A program made the position numbers and the translations under genes. Under the pieces are notes generated by a model. That model saw only the letters and a program-made list of their open reading frames with translations. It did not search any database and was not told the DNA's origin. A DNA stretch of 64,000 nt from Microbacterium album (GTDB lineage Bacteria > Actinomycetota > Actinomycetes > Actinomycetales > Microbacteriaceae). The stretch is from positions 254,540 to 318,539 of the forward strand of contig NZ_BMJY01000002.1 in NCBI RefSeq assembly GCF_014643695.1, in the 5' to 3' direction. Numbering within the stretch: position 1 is the stretch's first letter; the number at the start of each line of letters is the position of its first letter. Below are positions 55,665 to 64,000 of the stretch, in pieces.

Positions 55665-55727
55665 GGGCCCGGCACGATTTCCCCAGGCGGCGTTTCCTAG
55701 GCTGGTCGAACCCGACCGAGGAGAGCC

Positions 55728-56204
55728 GTGTTCCGAGCCGTGTTTCACCGCCCCGCGTCCCTGTTCCGTGTGTTCGCGATCGCCGAGGCGATCTCGTGGA
55801 CCCTCCTGATCGGCGGCATGGTGCTGCGAGCGATCACGGGGGAGCGGCTCGGCGTCACGATCGGCGGGGCCATCCACGGTTTCGTGTTCCTGGCGTTCTG
55901 CGCCGTGGTGGTGATCGTCGCGAAGAACCAGCGCTGGCCCGCGGGCGTGTGGATCCTCGCGCTCGTCAGCGCGATCCTGCCCTATGCGACGATCCCCGCG
56001 GAGATCCGCCTGCACCGCACCGGGCGGCTCGCGGGGGAGTGGCGGGTCGAGCCGACGGACGACCCGCGCGACGCCGCGTGGCACGACCGGGCGCTGCGAC
56101 TGCTGCTGCGCCGTCCCGTGCAGGCCGGCGCCACGGCGGCCGTCGCCGTGGTCGCGGTCTTCGCGGCCCTGCTCCTCATCGGCCCGCCCGGCGGCAGCCA
56201 CTGA
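55728..56204 (+). CDS. DUF3817-family membrane protein
   Basis: The 158-residue protein has three helices in a DUF3817 domain (FRVFAIAEAISWTLLIGGM, GGAIHGFVFLAFCAVVV, a final ILPYATIPAEIRL) and a C-terminal fourth helix near 135-152. GTG 55728 follows GAGGAGAG. The family is common in actinobacteria and of unknown role. It converges with the next minus-strand operon at a 4-bp gap. Confidence 0.85.
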   Translation: MFRAVFHRPASLFRVFAIAEAISWTLLIGGMVLRAITGERLGVTIGGAIHGFVFLAFCAVVVIVAKNQRWPAGVWILALVSAILPYATIPAEIRLHRTGRLAGEWRVEPTDDPRDAAWHDRALRLLLRRPVQAGATAAVAVVAVFAALLLIGPPGGSH

Positions 56205-56208
56205 CGCG

Positions 56209-57609
56209 TCACGCGAAACCGAACAGCGGCGGGAACGCGACGATCACCGCGGCTGCCCACACGACGTACACCGGCAGGTACCGCGTCTGCCAGCGCGCCA
56301 GCGCGTCGAACGGGCGACGCCCGCGCAGGAATCCCAGGGTGAGCCACGCCTGCCAGGCCAGATGGACCAGCAGTAGGAGATTCAGCCCGAGCGCCGCCGT
56401 CTTGTTCGCGCTGAACCCCCACTCCGCGGTCCGAGCGAGCATCGCGGCCAGCATGATCGCGTTCACCGCGATCGCCGCCACCAGCATCGCGAGCTGAAGC
56501 GCGTCGAAGAGCCCCGCACGATCCGTGCCGTCGCGCGCCGAGATGGCGTAGAGCGTGAGGCACAGCACGAGCACGAGGATCGCGTCCATCAGGATCAGCA
56601 GCTCCCGGTCGACGTGCACCAGCGAACCGGCCGTGGCCAGCACGGCCAGCAGCGCGACGAGCATCGCGAGCGTGACCGGGGTGAAGATGCGCGTGAGTAC
56701 GGGGGCGATGTTCTCGATGACGTCCTGCTTCGCCTCCACGAGCCACGCCGCCACGAGCACGGCGCCCGGCACGCAGATCGGGAGCACCCACTCGGCCATC
56801 GCCTGCACCGCGAAGACGCCCACGAGCGCGAACACGCCGGAGGTGAGCGCGAGGAGCGTCGCTCCTCCCAGGGCGATGAGCACGTAGTAGATCGCGAACT
56901 CGCCCGTGAAGCGGACGAAGTCCATGCGCCGAGCGTCCGAGCGCCAGCGGCCGCCCGTGTATGCGACGCCGACGAGCGACCACAGCACGACCGGCGCGTG
57001 CAGGGCCGCGATGACCTCGGTGTCGCCGAAGGTCTCGAAGGGGTAGGCGTTGAGAGCCACGGCGAGCACGACGAAGCAGGTCAGCAGGATGCCGAGCGGC
57101 ACGATGCCGAGGCGGCGCTTCCAGCCGAAGTACGCGATCAGGAAGGGAACGACGAAGAGCGTGGCGTTGCGAAGGAAGGCGCCGGGCTCGGAGGCGGGTG
57201 CGTCCCACGTCATGCCGAACAGCGTCAGCGCGAGCTTGACCGCCAGGCCCGCCCCGGCGCCCAGGGCGATCGCCACGAGAGGCTCCCGCCAGGCCGGCGC
57301 ACCCGGTGCACCCTGCGAGGCGGAGGTGAGCACCAGCTGCTTCCAGAGCCGATCGGAATGCTCGCGCGCGTACTCGCGCGACAGGGAATCGAGCGCGCCG
57401 ATCCGGCGGATCGCGACGAGGAAGGCCTCTTCGCCGTCCAGCCCGCCCCGGCCGAGGTCGTCGATCTGAGCCCGCAGGTGATCCTCGAGCTCGTCGACGT
57501 CGGCACCCGAGATCGGCCGTCGACGCAGCACGTAGCCGCGCCACGCGTCGATCTGCGCCTCCACGGCGTCGTCCCCGCCGCCGCGCTCACCGTGCGCCGA
57601 GGCGGTCAT
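56209..57609 (-). CDS. Multi-pass membrane protein with permease-prefix domain, PadR target
   Basis: The 466-residue protein has a soluble N-terminal helix bundle (VEAQIDAWRGYVLRRRPISGADVDELEDHLRAQIDDL, with AFLVAIRRIGALDSLSREYAREH), the permease-prefix pattern. About eleven transmembrane helices follow. ATG 57609 overlaps the stop of the PadR gene (ATGA). Such PadR/membrane-protein pairs are common in Gram-positive bacteria and respond to envelope stress or antibiotics. Substrate or signal is unknown. Confidence 0.8.
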   Translation of the reverse strand: MTASAHGERGGGDDAVEAQIDAWRGYVLRRRPISGADVDELEDHLRAQIDDLGRGGLDGEEAFLVAIRRIGALDSLSREYAREHSDRLWKQLVLTSASQGAPGAPAWREPLVAIALGAGAGLAVKLALTLFGMTWDAPASEPGAFLRNATLFVVPFLIAYFGWKRRLGIVPLGILLTCFVVLAVALNAYPFETFGDTEVIAALHAPVVLWSLVGVAYTGGRWRSDARRMDFVRFTGEFAIYYVLIALGGATLLALTSGVFALVGVFAVQAMAEWVLPICVPGAVLVAAWLVEAKQDVIENIAPVLTRIFTPVTLAMLVALLAVLATAGSLVHVDRELLILMDAILVLVLCLTLYAISARDGTDRAGLFDALQLAMLVAAIAVNAIMLAAMLARTAEWGFSANKTAALGLNLLLLVHLAWQAWLTLGFLRGRRPFDALARWQTRYLPVYVVWAAAVIVAFPPLFGFA

Positions 57610-57965
57610 GCCCAGGCCCCCGCGGGCGCGGGGCCGGGCCCCGACTGCCACACGCGCTGCAGGGCGTCCACCACGACGCCCCACTGCGCGCGTCGCTCGG
57701 CGAGCGCCGCACGGCCGGCCGGCGTGAGCGAGTAGTGCTTGCGCCGGCGTCCGGTCTCGGCGACCTCCCATGACGACGACACGTGGCCGAGGCGCTCGAG
57801 CCGGTGCAGAAGCGGGTACAGCATGCCGTCGTTCCAGTTCATCCGTCCGCCCGAGAGCTCCGCGACGCGTTTCAGGATGGCGTAGCCGTACAGGTCCCCT
57901 TCCGCCAGGATGCCGAGCACCAGCGGCGTGGCGGACGCCGCCACGAGATCCTTGTCGATGTGCAT
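57606..57965 (-). CDS. PadR-family regulator, short type
   Basis: The 119-residue protein is one winged helix plus a short C-terminal helix: LVLGILAEGDLYGYAILKRVAELSGGRMNWNDGMLYPLLHRLERLGHV and RRRKHYSLTPAGRAAL. It is coupled to the downstream membrane protein by ATGA. Two tandem copies of a palindromic site lie just upstream (57981-58023), so autorepression of this operon is likely. Confidence 0.9.
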   Translation of the reverse strand: MHIDKDLVAASATPLVLGILAEGDLYGYAILKRVAELSGGRMNWNDGMLYPLLHRLERLGHVSSSWEVAETGRRRKHYSLTPAGRAALAERRAQWGVVVDALQRVWQSGPGPAPAGAWA

Positions 57966-57980
57966 GTCCGCTCCGATCGA

Positions 57981-58023
57981 TACCTAGAGCTACAAGGTAA
58001 CGGATACCTCGAGCTGCAAGGTA
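57981..58023. promoter_or_regulatory. Tandem PadR operators
   Basis: Two 19-bp blocks, TACCTAGAGCTACAAGGTA at 57981-57999 and TACCTCGAGCTGCAAGGTA at 58005-58023, start 24 bp apart and differ at two positions. Each has TACCT...AGGTA arms around an AGCT centre, the layout of PadR sites. Confidence 0.7.
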
Positions 58024-58063
58024 GAGAGAACGGTGGGAATACTCGATCGCGGAGCGCGTTGAA

Positions 58064-58097
58064 GTTGATACTGTCGCACTCAAGTTCGTAGACTTGA
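58064..58097 (+). promoter_or_regulatory. HAIR-like heat-shock operator over the clp promoter
   Basis: A -35/-10 pair TTGATA (58065-58070) - 18 - TAGACT (58089-58094) is overlapped by GTTGATA-N7-ACTCAAG (58064-58084). The right half fits the HspR consensus CTTGAGT-N7-ACTCAAG exactly; the left keeps only TTGA. A further CTTGA at 58093-58097 gives an extra everted half-site. Confidence 0.55.
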
Positions 58098-58132
58098 CAC
58101 GACGTCACGCAACTTCGAAGAGGAGATTGGGC

Positions 58133-60670
58133 ATGCCCGACAACGTCTTCCCGCACGACGGACCCAGCGCGTTCGACGAGTTCCTCGCGCGCTACCTCCA
58201 GGGCGAGCGCGCACGCGCCGCCCGCTCCGTCGACCTCGGACGGTACCTGAGCGCGCGCACGCAGGAGATCCTGCAGCGCGCCGGCCGCTACGCGCTCGGC
58301 CGCGGGCAGCTCGAGCTCGACGCCCTGCACGTCCTGCGCGTCCTGACGGACGACGCCACCGTCGCCGAGGCGATCGCACGCGTGGGCGCGGACGCCGCCG
58401 CGGTCGCGCACGCCGCCGAGCAGCGGCTGCCCCAGCCGGCCGCGGCCGCCGACGCCGACGGTGCGGTCGTGGCGCCGTCTGTGCAGCGCGCGCTCTTCCA
58501 CGCCTTCCAGGTCGCCCGCTCGTCGGGTTCGACCTACATCGACCCGGAGCACCTGTTCTTCGCGCTCGTGCTCACGCAGGACGCGCCCGCCGGCCAGGTG
58601 CTGTCCTCCGCGGGCGTCACGGCGGAGGCGCTCACGCAGGGCGTGCGCGAGACCGTCGCTGCGAGCACCCCCGACGCCTCCGACCCTGCGGGGGCGGCCG
58701 CGCCGCAGGCGCGCGGCATGCTCGACACCTACGGCACGGACCTGACGCAGCGTGCGCGGGAGGGCCTGCTCGACCCGGTCATCGGACGCGCCGACGAGAT
58801 CGAGCAGACCATCGAGATCCTGTCGCGGCGCACCAAGAACAATCCCGTGCTGGTCGGCGAGGCCGGCGTCGGCAAGACGGCCGTCGTCGAGGGGCTCGCC
58901 CGCGCGATCGTGGCCGGCGAGGTGCCTGAGCAGCTGCGGGACAAGCGCGTGGTCGCGCTCGACCTCGCGGCCATGCTCGCGGGCACCCGCTACCGCGGGG
59001 ACTTCGAGGAGCGCCTCACCAAGACGATGGACGAGGTGGCCGCGCAGCAGGGCGAGCTCATCCTGTTCATCGACGAGATCCACACCGTCGTCGGTGCCGG
59101 AGGCGGCGGCGAGGGCGCCATGGACGCAGGCAACATCCTCAAGCCGCGGCTCGCGCGCGGTGAGCTGCACCTGGTCGGCGCCACGACGCTCAAGGAGTAC
59201 CGCACGATCGAGAAGGATGCGGCCCTCGAGCGGCGCTTCCAGCCGGTGCGGGTGGGCGAGCCGTCCCTCGAGGACTCGGTCGAGATCCTGCGCGGACTCC
59301 GACCGGCCTACGAGCAGCACCACCGCGTCACGTACACGGACGACGCGTTGCGCGCGGCGGTCGAGCTGAGCGATCGCTACCTGACCGAGCGCGTGCTCCC
59401 CGACAAGGCGATCGACCTGATCGACCAGGCCGGCGCGCGGCTGCGGCTGCGCCTGGGCGCGCCCGTGGACGTCAGCGCGCTCATGGAGCGCCTCGCGACC
59501 CTCGAGGCGGACAAGAACGCCGCGGTCGCGGCCGAGCACTACGAGGAGGCGTCGCGCCTGCGCGACGAGCTCATCGAGGTGCAGCGCCGGCTCGACGAGG
59601 CGACCGCGTCCGGTGCGGGCGACCGACGCGCCGTGGTCGACGAGCCCGAGATCGCGGCGGTCGTGAGCCGCGCCACGGGCATCCCCGTCGCTCGCCTCAC
59701 CGAGTCGGAGCGCGAGCGTCTCGCCGCGCTGGAGGACGAGCTGCACCGGCGCGTCATCGGGCAGGACGACGCCGTGGCTGCGGTCGCCAAGGCCGTGCGC
59801 CGCAGCCGGACGGGCATGGGCGACGCGCGCCGCCCCGTCGGCTCGTTCCTGTTCCTCGGCCCGACGGGCGTCGGCAAGACCGAGCTGGCCAAGGCGCTCG
59901 CGGCGAGCCTGTTCGACGACGAGGGCGCGATCGTGCGCTTCGACATGAGCGAGTTCGGCGAGCGGCACACCGTGGCCCGGCTCGTCGGCGCCCCTCCCGG
60001 TTACGTCGGTTACGACGAGGCCGGCCAGCTCACCGAGCGCGTGCGCCGCAACCCGTACTCGATCGTGCTGTTCGACGAGATCGAGAAGGCGCACCCCGAC
60101 GTGTTCAACCTGTTGCTGCAGGTGCTGGACGACGGCCGCCTGACCGACGGTCAGGGTCGCACGGTGGACTTCCGCAACACGGTGGTGGTGATGACGTCGA
60201 ACCTCGGATCCGAGTTCCTCGCCTCGCGCGCCGGCGCGATCGGGTTCACGAGCGGCGGCCGGGAGTTCGACGACGACGAGCTGCGGACCCGGGTCATGGG
60301 GCGCCTGCGCGAGTCCATGCGGCCGGAGTTCCTGAACCGCATCGACGAGATCGTGCTGTTCCGCCGGCTGGACCGTGAGCAGCTGCGACGCATCGTGGAC
60401 CTGATGCTCGGAGCCACGCGCGATCGGCTCGCGGCTCGCGACGTCCGGTTCGAGGCCACGCCCGCGGCGATGGAGTGGCTGGCCGAGCGCGGCTACGAGC
60501 CCGAGTACGGCGCGCGTCCGCTGCGCCGCCTGATCCAGCGCGAGGTCGACGACCGCATCGCCGACCTGTTCGTGTCGGGCGCGCTCGCGGACGGCGGCAG
60601 CGTCGTGCTCGACGCGAGGGACGGCGAGCTCACCGTCAGCGCGGGGGAGCGGATGCCCATCGCGGCGTGA
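58133..60670 (+). CDS. ClpC-type AAA+ unfoldase with divergent N-terminus
   Basis: The 845-residue protein has a 35-residue extra N-terminal helix, a degenerate double Clp-N domain (40-165), AAA-1 with GEAGVGKT, a short UVR-like middle domain ([13 protein letters not shown]) and AAA-2 with GPTGVGKT. The short middle domain and an AIGFTSGG segment where ClpC carries its ClpP-contact loop favour ClpC over ClpB. The N-terminal domain differs strongly from housekeeping ClpC1. A HAIR-like operator upstream suggests heat-shock control. AGAGGAG precedes ATG 58133. Confidence 0.85.
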   Translation: MPDNVFPHDGPSAFDEFLARYLQGERARAARSVDLGRYLSARTQEILQRAGRYALGRGQLELDALHVLRVLTDDATVAEAIARVGADAAAVAHAAEQRLPQPAAAADADGAVVAPSVQRALFHAFQVARSSGSTYIDPEHLFFALVLTQDAPAGQVLSSAGVTAEALTQGVRETVAASTPDASDPAGAAAPQARGMLDTYGTDLTQRAREGLLDPVIGRADEIEQTIEILSRRTKNNPVLVGEAGVGKTAVVEGLARAIVAGEVPEQLRDKRVVALDLAAMLAGTRYRGDFEERLTKTMDEVAAQQGELILFIDEIHTVVGAGGGGEGAMDAGNILKPRLARGELHLVGATTLKEYRTIEKDAALERRFQPVRVGEPSLEDSVEILRGLRPAYEQHHRVTYTDDALRAAVELSDRYLTERVLPDKAIDLIDQAGARLRLRLGAPVDVSALMERLATLEADKNAAVAAEHYEEASRLRDELIEVQRRLDEATASGAGDRRAVVDEPEIAAVVSRATGIPVARLTESERERLAALEDELHRRVIGQDDAVAAVAKAVRRSRTGMGDARRPVGSFLFLGPTGVGKTELAKALAASLFDDEGAIVRFDMSEFGERHTVARLVGAPPGYVGYDEAGQLTERVRRNPYSIVLFDEIEKAHPDVFNLLLQVLDDGRLTDGQGRTVDFRNTVVVMTSNLGSEFLASRAGAIGFTSGGREFDDDELRTRVMGRLRESMRPEFLNRIDEIVLFRRLDREQLRRIVDLMLGATRDRLAARDVRFEATPAAMEWLAERGYEPEYGARPLRRLIQREVDDRIADLFVSGALADGGSVVLDARDGELTVSAGERMPIAA

Positions 60671-60694
60671 TCGCGGCGTGATCGCGGTGCTCGC

Positions 60695-60727
60695 AAGGTC
60701 CCGGGGAGGAAATCTCCCCGGGACCTT
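60695..60727 (+). terminator. Strong terminator hairpin after the clp gene
   Basis: AAGGTCCCGGGGAG and CTCCCCGGGACCTT form a perfect 14-bp stem with a 5-base loop, 24 bases after the stop codon. No U tract follows. Confidence 0.7.
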
Positions 60728-60760
60728 CGCCATGTCGGATACCCGTGCCAGCCTGTGGGC

Positions 60761-61174
60761 ATGGACCAGCGCATCAGTTTCATCACGCTCGTGGTCGCCG
60801 ACGTCGCGGCCGCGCGACGCTTCTACGTGGACGGGCTCGGCTGGCGGGAGGAACTGTACGTCGAGGGGGATGTGCTCATGCTGCGGGTGGCCGACCGGGT
60901 CGTGCTGTCGCTGTGGAGCAGGGAGCACGCCGAGGTGGAGATCGGCCCGGTGACGACCGGCGGGACGCCGCCTGTCACGCTCGCCCACAACGTGCCGGCG
61001 CCGGCCGACGTCGACGCGGTGCTGGAGGAGGCGCGCGCGGCCGGCGCGAAGGTGCCCGCGGCCGCGCGGCAGCGTGACTGGGGCGGCTACACGGGCTACT
61101 TTGTGGACCCCGACGGCTTCCGCTGGGAGGTGGCGTACAACCCCAGTCCGCTCGGAGAGTCCGTCCTGCCCTGA
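60761..61174 (+). CDS. VOC-superfamily (glyoxalase/bleomycin-resistance-like) protein
   Basis: The 137-residue protein has the paired beta-alpha-beta-beta-beta pattern of VOC proteins: ISFITLVVADVAAARRFYVDGLGW and the ending GYFVDPDGFRWEVAYNPSP. The metal/ligand Glu near the end (RWEVAY) is present. The substrate cannot be read. ATG 60761 is chosen over GTG 60755 by family alignment. It is encoded alone. Confidence 0.87.
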   Translation: MDQRISFITLVVADVAAARRFYVDGLGWREELYVEGDVLMLRVADRVVLSLWSREHAEVEIGPVTTGGTPPVTLAHNVPAPADVDAVLEEARAAGAKVPAAARQRDWGGYTGYFVDPDGFRWEVAYNPSPLGESVLP

Positions 61175-61203
61175 CCGTCGTGCGTGGAGCGTCGTCGCGC
61201 GCG

Positions 61204-62247
61204 TCAGCCGTGCGGCCAGTCGCGCAGGGCATCGTCGATCGCCGCGCGCACGTCGGCGCGGACGTCCTCGACGATCTCGACCACCGGGACCCGCGGGGCC
61301 GAGGCCGAGCGCGCGGCGGGCAGGCGCCACGTCGCCACGACGACGCCGTCCACGAGTACGGCGGGCCGGAACACGCCGTTGCCCCCGGGGACGAGCGCGC
61401 GCAGCACCGCGGGGGTGGCGACGAGGGAGCGGTCGGCGTACCCGAGGATCCACTCGTCGAATCCGGGGACGAGCGTGACGCCGGACGGTTCGGGGGCGGT
61501 CGGCTCGCCGATCGTCCACGCAGGAGTGCCGGACGCGGAGACCTCGACGAGGTCTTCGATCCGGGCGGCGGCGCGTCGCACGGCGGTCTTGGGGAGCTTG
61601 AGCCACCAGGCGGCGTCGTCCGGGGTGACCGGGCCGCGCGCGAGGATGTAGCCGCGCAGCACGGGCGACAGATCGTCCGATTCTGCGTGCTCCGCCGCCT
61701 GCGTCAGCGTGAGCAGTTGCTCGGTTCCGGCGAACGGCCCCCAGTGCATGAGCCCGCCGACAGCCAGGTGGAACAGCAGGTGGTACCCGCGACCTTCCGC
61801 GGTCGGGATGCCCGCCGCCTCCCACAGCGCCAGGGCCTCGGCGCGGGTGCGGGGCCGGTCCTGGAGCGCCGCGAGGAGCTCGCCGCGGGCGCGGTCGATC
61901 ACGGCGTCGTCGAGCCCGAGCTCGGCGCGCCGCCGCGCCGCCCCGCGGTGCGTCCGCTCGGCCGTGTGGTGCCGCAGGGCCGCCAGTCCGGCCGGCGTCG
62001 TGGCGAACAGCGTGCCGCGCATCGGCCACGACCGCACGAGCTCGCCCCTGTCGAATGCCGCCCGGACGTCCTCCAGGGTCGTGCCCGGCCGGGAGCGCAC
62101 GGCGATCGCCCGCAGGACGGCGGGCAGATCCTGCCCCTGCAGCGCGACCGCGCGCGTGACGACCTCCGTGGGGGAGAGGTCGGAGCCGCCGAGCAGCTGC
62201 GCCGCGTGCCGCACCCGGCGCGCCTCGGCAGCACTGAGCTCGATCAC
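61204..62247 (-). CDS. Winged-helix HTH_42 protein, AlkZ-like DNA glycosylase
   Basis: The 347-residue protein has the HTH_42 architecture: LQGQD with Gln37 and Gln39, VRSWPMRGTLFATT, and LVPGFDEWILGYADRS. The Q-x-Q pair at 37/39 matches the catalytic motif of AlkZ-type glycosylases that unhook alkylated or cross-linked bases. GTG 62247 is set by TAGGGT six bases upstream (62259-62254, minus). The start overlaps the HNH gene stop (GTGA), but its own box lies inside that gene, so it may be transcribed separately. Confidence 0.78.
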   Translation of the reverse strand: MIELSAAEARRVRHAAQLLGGSDLSPTEVVTRAVALQGQDLPAVLRAIAVRSRPGTTLEDVRAAFDRGELVRSWPMRGTLFATTPAGLAALRHHTAERTHRGAARRRAELGLDDAVIDRARGELLAALQDRPRTRAEALALWEAAGIPTAEGRGYHLLFHLAVGGLMHWGPFAGTEQLLTLTQAAEHAESDDLSPVLRGYILARGPVTPDDAAWWLKLPKTAVRRAAARIEDLVEVSASGTPAWTIGEPTAPEPSGVTLVPGFDEWILGYADRSLVATPAVLRALVPGGNGVFRPAVLVDGVVVATWRLPAARSASAPRVPVVEIVEDVRADVRAAIDDALRDWPHG

Positions 62248-63689
62248 GGCTCCACCCTAGGCGTGCCGCCGGGCGGCCCGCCATGCCGTGCTCTCGGTCT
62301 TCGGGTGAGGGCGTTGGGTGCGGGTCGGTAGGTGCCGCGTCTGTCGATCCAGGGCGGGGCTTTGATGACCGGGGTGCCGTTTCGCATGCGGATGTCCCAT
62401 CCGGAGCGGTCGAGGTTGTGGTGATGCCACCAGCAGAGCAGGACTCCGTTGTCGGTGTGGGTGGGCCCGCCGTTCGCGTGTTCGTCGACGTGGTGGATCT
62501 CGCACCACGCGGCAGGGATGGTGCACCCGGGGATGACGCACCCGCCGTCGCGGGCGGTGATCGCCCGGCGCTGGTGGGCGTTGAACACCCGCTCCGGGGT
62601 GCCGAGGCGGATGATCCTGCCGGTGCGGTCGTGGATGACTTTCTGCACGGCCCCGGTGCACGCGATCCGGTGCGCGACGGACACCGGGACGCGGGTGTCG
62701 TCGATCGTCGCCGCGGCGGTGGGGTCGTGGAGGTCTTCCTCGGCGACCGTGACGACGAGGGTGGGGGCAGCACCACCCAGTGTCGGGGTCGTGGCGGCTT
62801 TCGCCGCGGACTGGATGATCACGGCGAGCACGTCGTGCCGTTTCTGTGTGTTGGTGCGGGGGTCGTGCACGGCCTCGTCCGGCGACCAGGCTTCGGTTTC
62901 GTCCCGGTCTTCGGGGTCGGTGGGGTGGAAGCGGACGGCGGGGTTCAGGTGCGCGTCCAGCAGCCGCTGCAGCCCCGCGGCGACCTCCGGGAGCAGCGCG
63001 CCCCGTAGTGGGACGACTCCGTCCCGGGGCGTGCCGAGGGTGAGGCCTCGGTTGCGGGCGGCGCGTTCCGCGTCGGGTCCGGGGCCGTCCTGGTCCAGGT
63101 ACGCCGCCCAAGTACGTGCATGCACCTCGACTTCCGCGAACGTCGGCGGAATCATGCCCGCCTGTTCTTCCAGCGCACCGGTGGCGTACGCCACCGTCGT
63201 GGCCTCCGCCGCATCGAACTCGACCGGGTCAGCACGATCCTCCACCTTGCTCAGCACGGTCGTGATCTCGTGCGCCGCATCCAGACCGAGCTTTCCGTCG
63301 TGGAGAGCGTCACCGACGTGGGGGAACCGCGCCGGGAGTTCCTCCCCGGTCAACGACACCCGGGGCCGGGTCCGCTTGTCCAACCGGATACGCGCGTTGA
63401 TCGTCTTCGCCGACACCCGGGTCGTGCGCTCCAGCAGCTCCACCCCATTGCGGCACCCGAACTTCGCCGAGAGGCGGTCCTCGGAGTCGCGGGCAGACCG
63501 GGCATCCACTTCCCCCGCCACACGGACTCGGGCGGCGTCGACCATCCGCCCCAACGCCTCCACCGTGCCCACCGCGGCGACCAGATCGGCGTCCGCCAGG
63601 GCCCCGGCCTGCTGAACCAGGGCACGCAACGCATCGACCGAAGCGAGGACATCCCGCCCCTCGTCACCGGTCGCGTACCGCTGTTCCAT
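62244..63689 (-). CDS. DUF222/HNH endonuclease (13E12 type)
   Basis: The 481-residue protein has an N-terminal DUF222 helical region (30-350) and a C-terminal HNH nuclease (CVIPGCTIPAAWCEIHHVDEH, NGVLLCWWHHHNLDR). Members occur in many copies per actinobacterial genome (REP13E12 in mycobacteria) and are thought to be mobile or phage-linked. The native role is unknown. ATG 63689 follows TACCGT by seven bases, so a leaderless message is likely. Terminal repeats lie upstream. Confidence 0.88.
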   Translation of the reverse strand: MEQRYATGDEGRDVLASVDALRALVQQAGALADADLVAAVGTVEALGRMVDAARVRVAGEVDARSARDSEDRLSAKFGCRNGVELLERTTRVSAKTINARIRLDKRTRPRVSLTGEELPARFPHVGDALHDGKLGLDAAHEITTVLSKVEDRADPVEFDAAEATTVAYATGALEEQAGMIPPTFAEVEVHARTWAAYLDQDGPGPDAERAARNRGLTLGTPRDGVVPLRGALLPEVAAGLQRLLDAHLNPAVRFHPTDPEDRDETEAWSPDEAVHDPRTNTQKRHDVLAVIIQSAAKAATTPTLGGAAPTLVVTVAEEDLHDPTAAATIDDTRVPVSVAHRIACTGAVQKVIHDRTGRIIRLGTPERVFNAHQRRAITARDGGCVIPGCTIPAAWCEIHHVDEHANGGPTHTDNGVLLCWWHHHNLDRSGWDIRMRNGTPVIKAPPWIDRRGTYRPAPNALTRRPRARHGGPPGGTPRVEP

Positions 63690-64000
63690 ACCCCCAACGG
63701 TAGGCCGGGCCACCGACATTCGAGGCCCCGGGAAACCGCCGATCCATACCCGAAAACCACACCCGTGGACAACCCGCCCCGGGACGTGTGTTGGGGACGA
63801 GGAGTGCGGGGCCCCACCGGATACGCCCAGCCCCCGGCGCAAGCTCGGGGCCGCGTTTCGACTCGCCTCCGGCTCGCTCAACGAGCAGACAAAGCCCCGC
63901 CCCACCCGCGCCTGCCCACCTCGGTTTCGACTCCGCCGCTACGCGGCTCCGCTCAACCCGTTTCGACTCCGCGGCTCCGCCGCTCCGCTCAACGACCGGG
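63690..64000. other. Intergenic region at the window end
   Basis: No gene is supported. The first 165 bases hold a TACCGT box (63702-63697, minus) for the HNH gene and nothing else recognised. The last 146 bases carry three repeat copies. Confidence 0.5.
63855..64000. repeat. Three GTTTCGACTC...GCTCAAC repeats
   Basis: Copies start at 63855, 63924 and 63960, the last running off the window. Each opens GTTTCGACTC and closes GCTCAAC. Variable middles form small hairpins: GCCGC-TAC-GCGGC in copy 2 and GCGGC-TCC-GCCGC in copy 3. They look like a dispersed REP-like family. Confidence 0.65.

Noticed and set aside
57872..62776. 1634-codon open frame on the minus strand
   Set aside because: It is the antisense shadow of the clp gene, the VOC gene and parts of the HNH region; the product is His/Arg/Gly-rich with no recognisable domain, as expected in GC-rich DNA.

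Overview
The window is a GC-rich chromosome segment from a Gram-positive actinobacterium, most likely a member of the Microbacteriaceae and plausibly Microbacterium. This is inferred from gene content: two WhiB proteins, MtrA-MtrB-LpqB, SecA, a PdtaS kinase, a DUF222/HNH (13E12-type) protein and many leaderless genes with a TANNNT box 6-9 bases before the start codon. The gene order from manA to an Rv3235-like gene resembles M. tuberculosis Rv3235-Rv3260. No rRNA, tRNA, CRISPR array or complete insertion sequence was seen.

Bases 1-15,800 form a cell-surface glycan locus. A truncated acyltransferase/SGNH protein is followed by a Wzm/Wzt-type ABC exporter, a GT2 enzyme and a GT2-GT4 fusion. A minus-strand operon (14,603 to 7,556) then encodes two O-antigen ligase/polymerase-like membrane proteins, a GlfT2-like galactofuranosyltransferase, a GlfT1-like GT2 and a GT34-like/hexapeptide acetyltransferase fusion. 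Divergent from it is manA. Together they suggest synthesis, export and decoration of a galactan-like wall polysaccharide.

Bases 15,900-34,200 carry conserved actinobacterial genes: whiB2, a large membrane GT2, DUF5719, an Rv3259-like protein and DUF3499. Next comes a moxR2-type module (RDD, SpoIIM, DUF58, MoxR, DUF4350, DUF4129, membrane protein; compare Rv3689-Rv3695) with an aquaporin inserted. It abuts mtrA-mtrB-lpqB. Bases 34,300-44,000 hold an apparently frameshifted comF, the hibernation factor hpf, a coiled-coil protein, a PadR regulator, a metallophosphoesterase, a Stealth phosphotransferase and secA.

Bases 44,000-46,700 are the most unusual part. A TTG-started protein joins an N-terminal helix-turn-helix to a membrane domain resembling an ECF-transporter S component. 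It is followed by an LAATG-anchored surface protein. A near-identical palindromic site (TCCGG-N6-CCGGA) lies in the intergenic region upstream of each gene, suggesting a membrane one-component regulator controlling a cell-wall protein.

The remainder holds alaA, an Rv3235-like gene, a leaderless unknown, a BldC-like protein, a SAF/CpaE-like pair, pdtaS tail-to-tail with whiB1, several membrane proteins, a PadR/membrane-protein pair behind a duplicated operator, a ClpC-type unfoldase behind a HAIR-like site, a VOC protein, an AlkZ-like glycosylase and a DUF222/HNH gene. The window ends in three GTTTCGACTC...GCTCAAC repeats.
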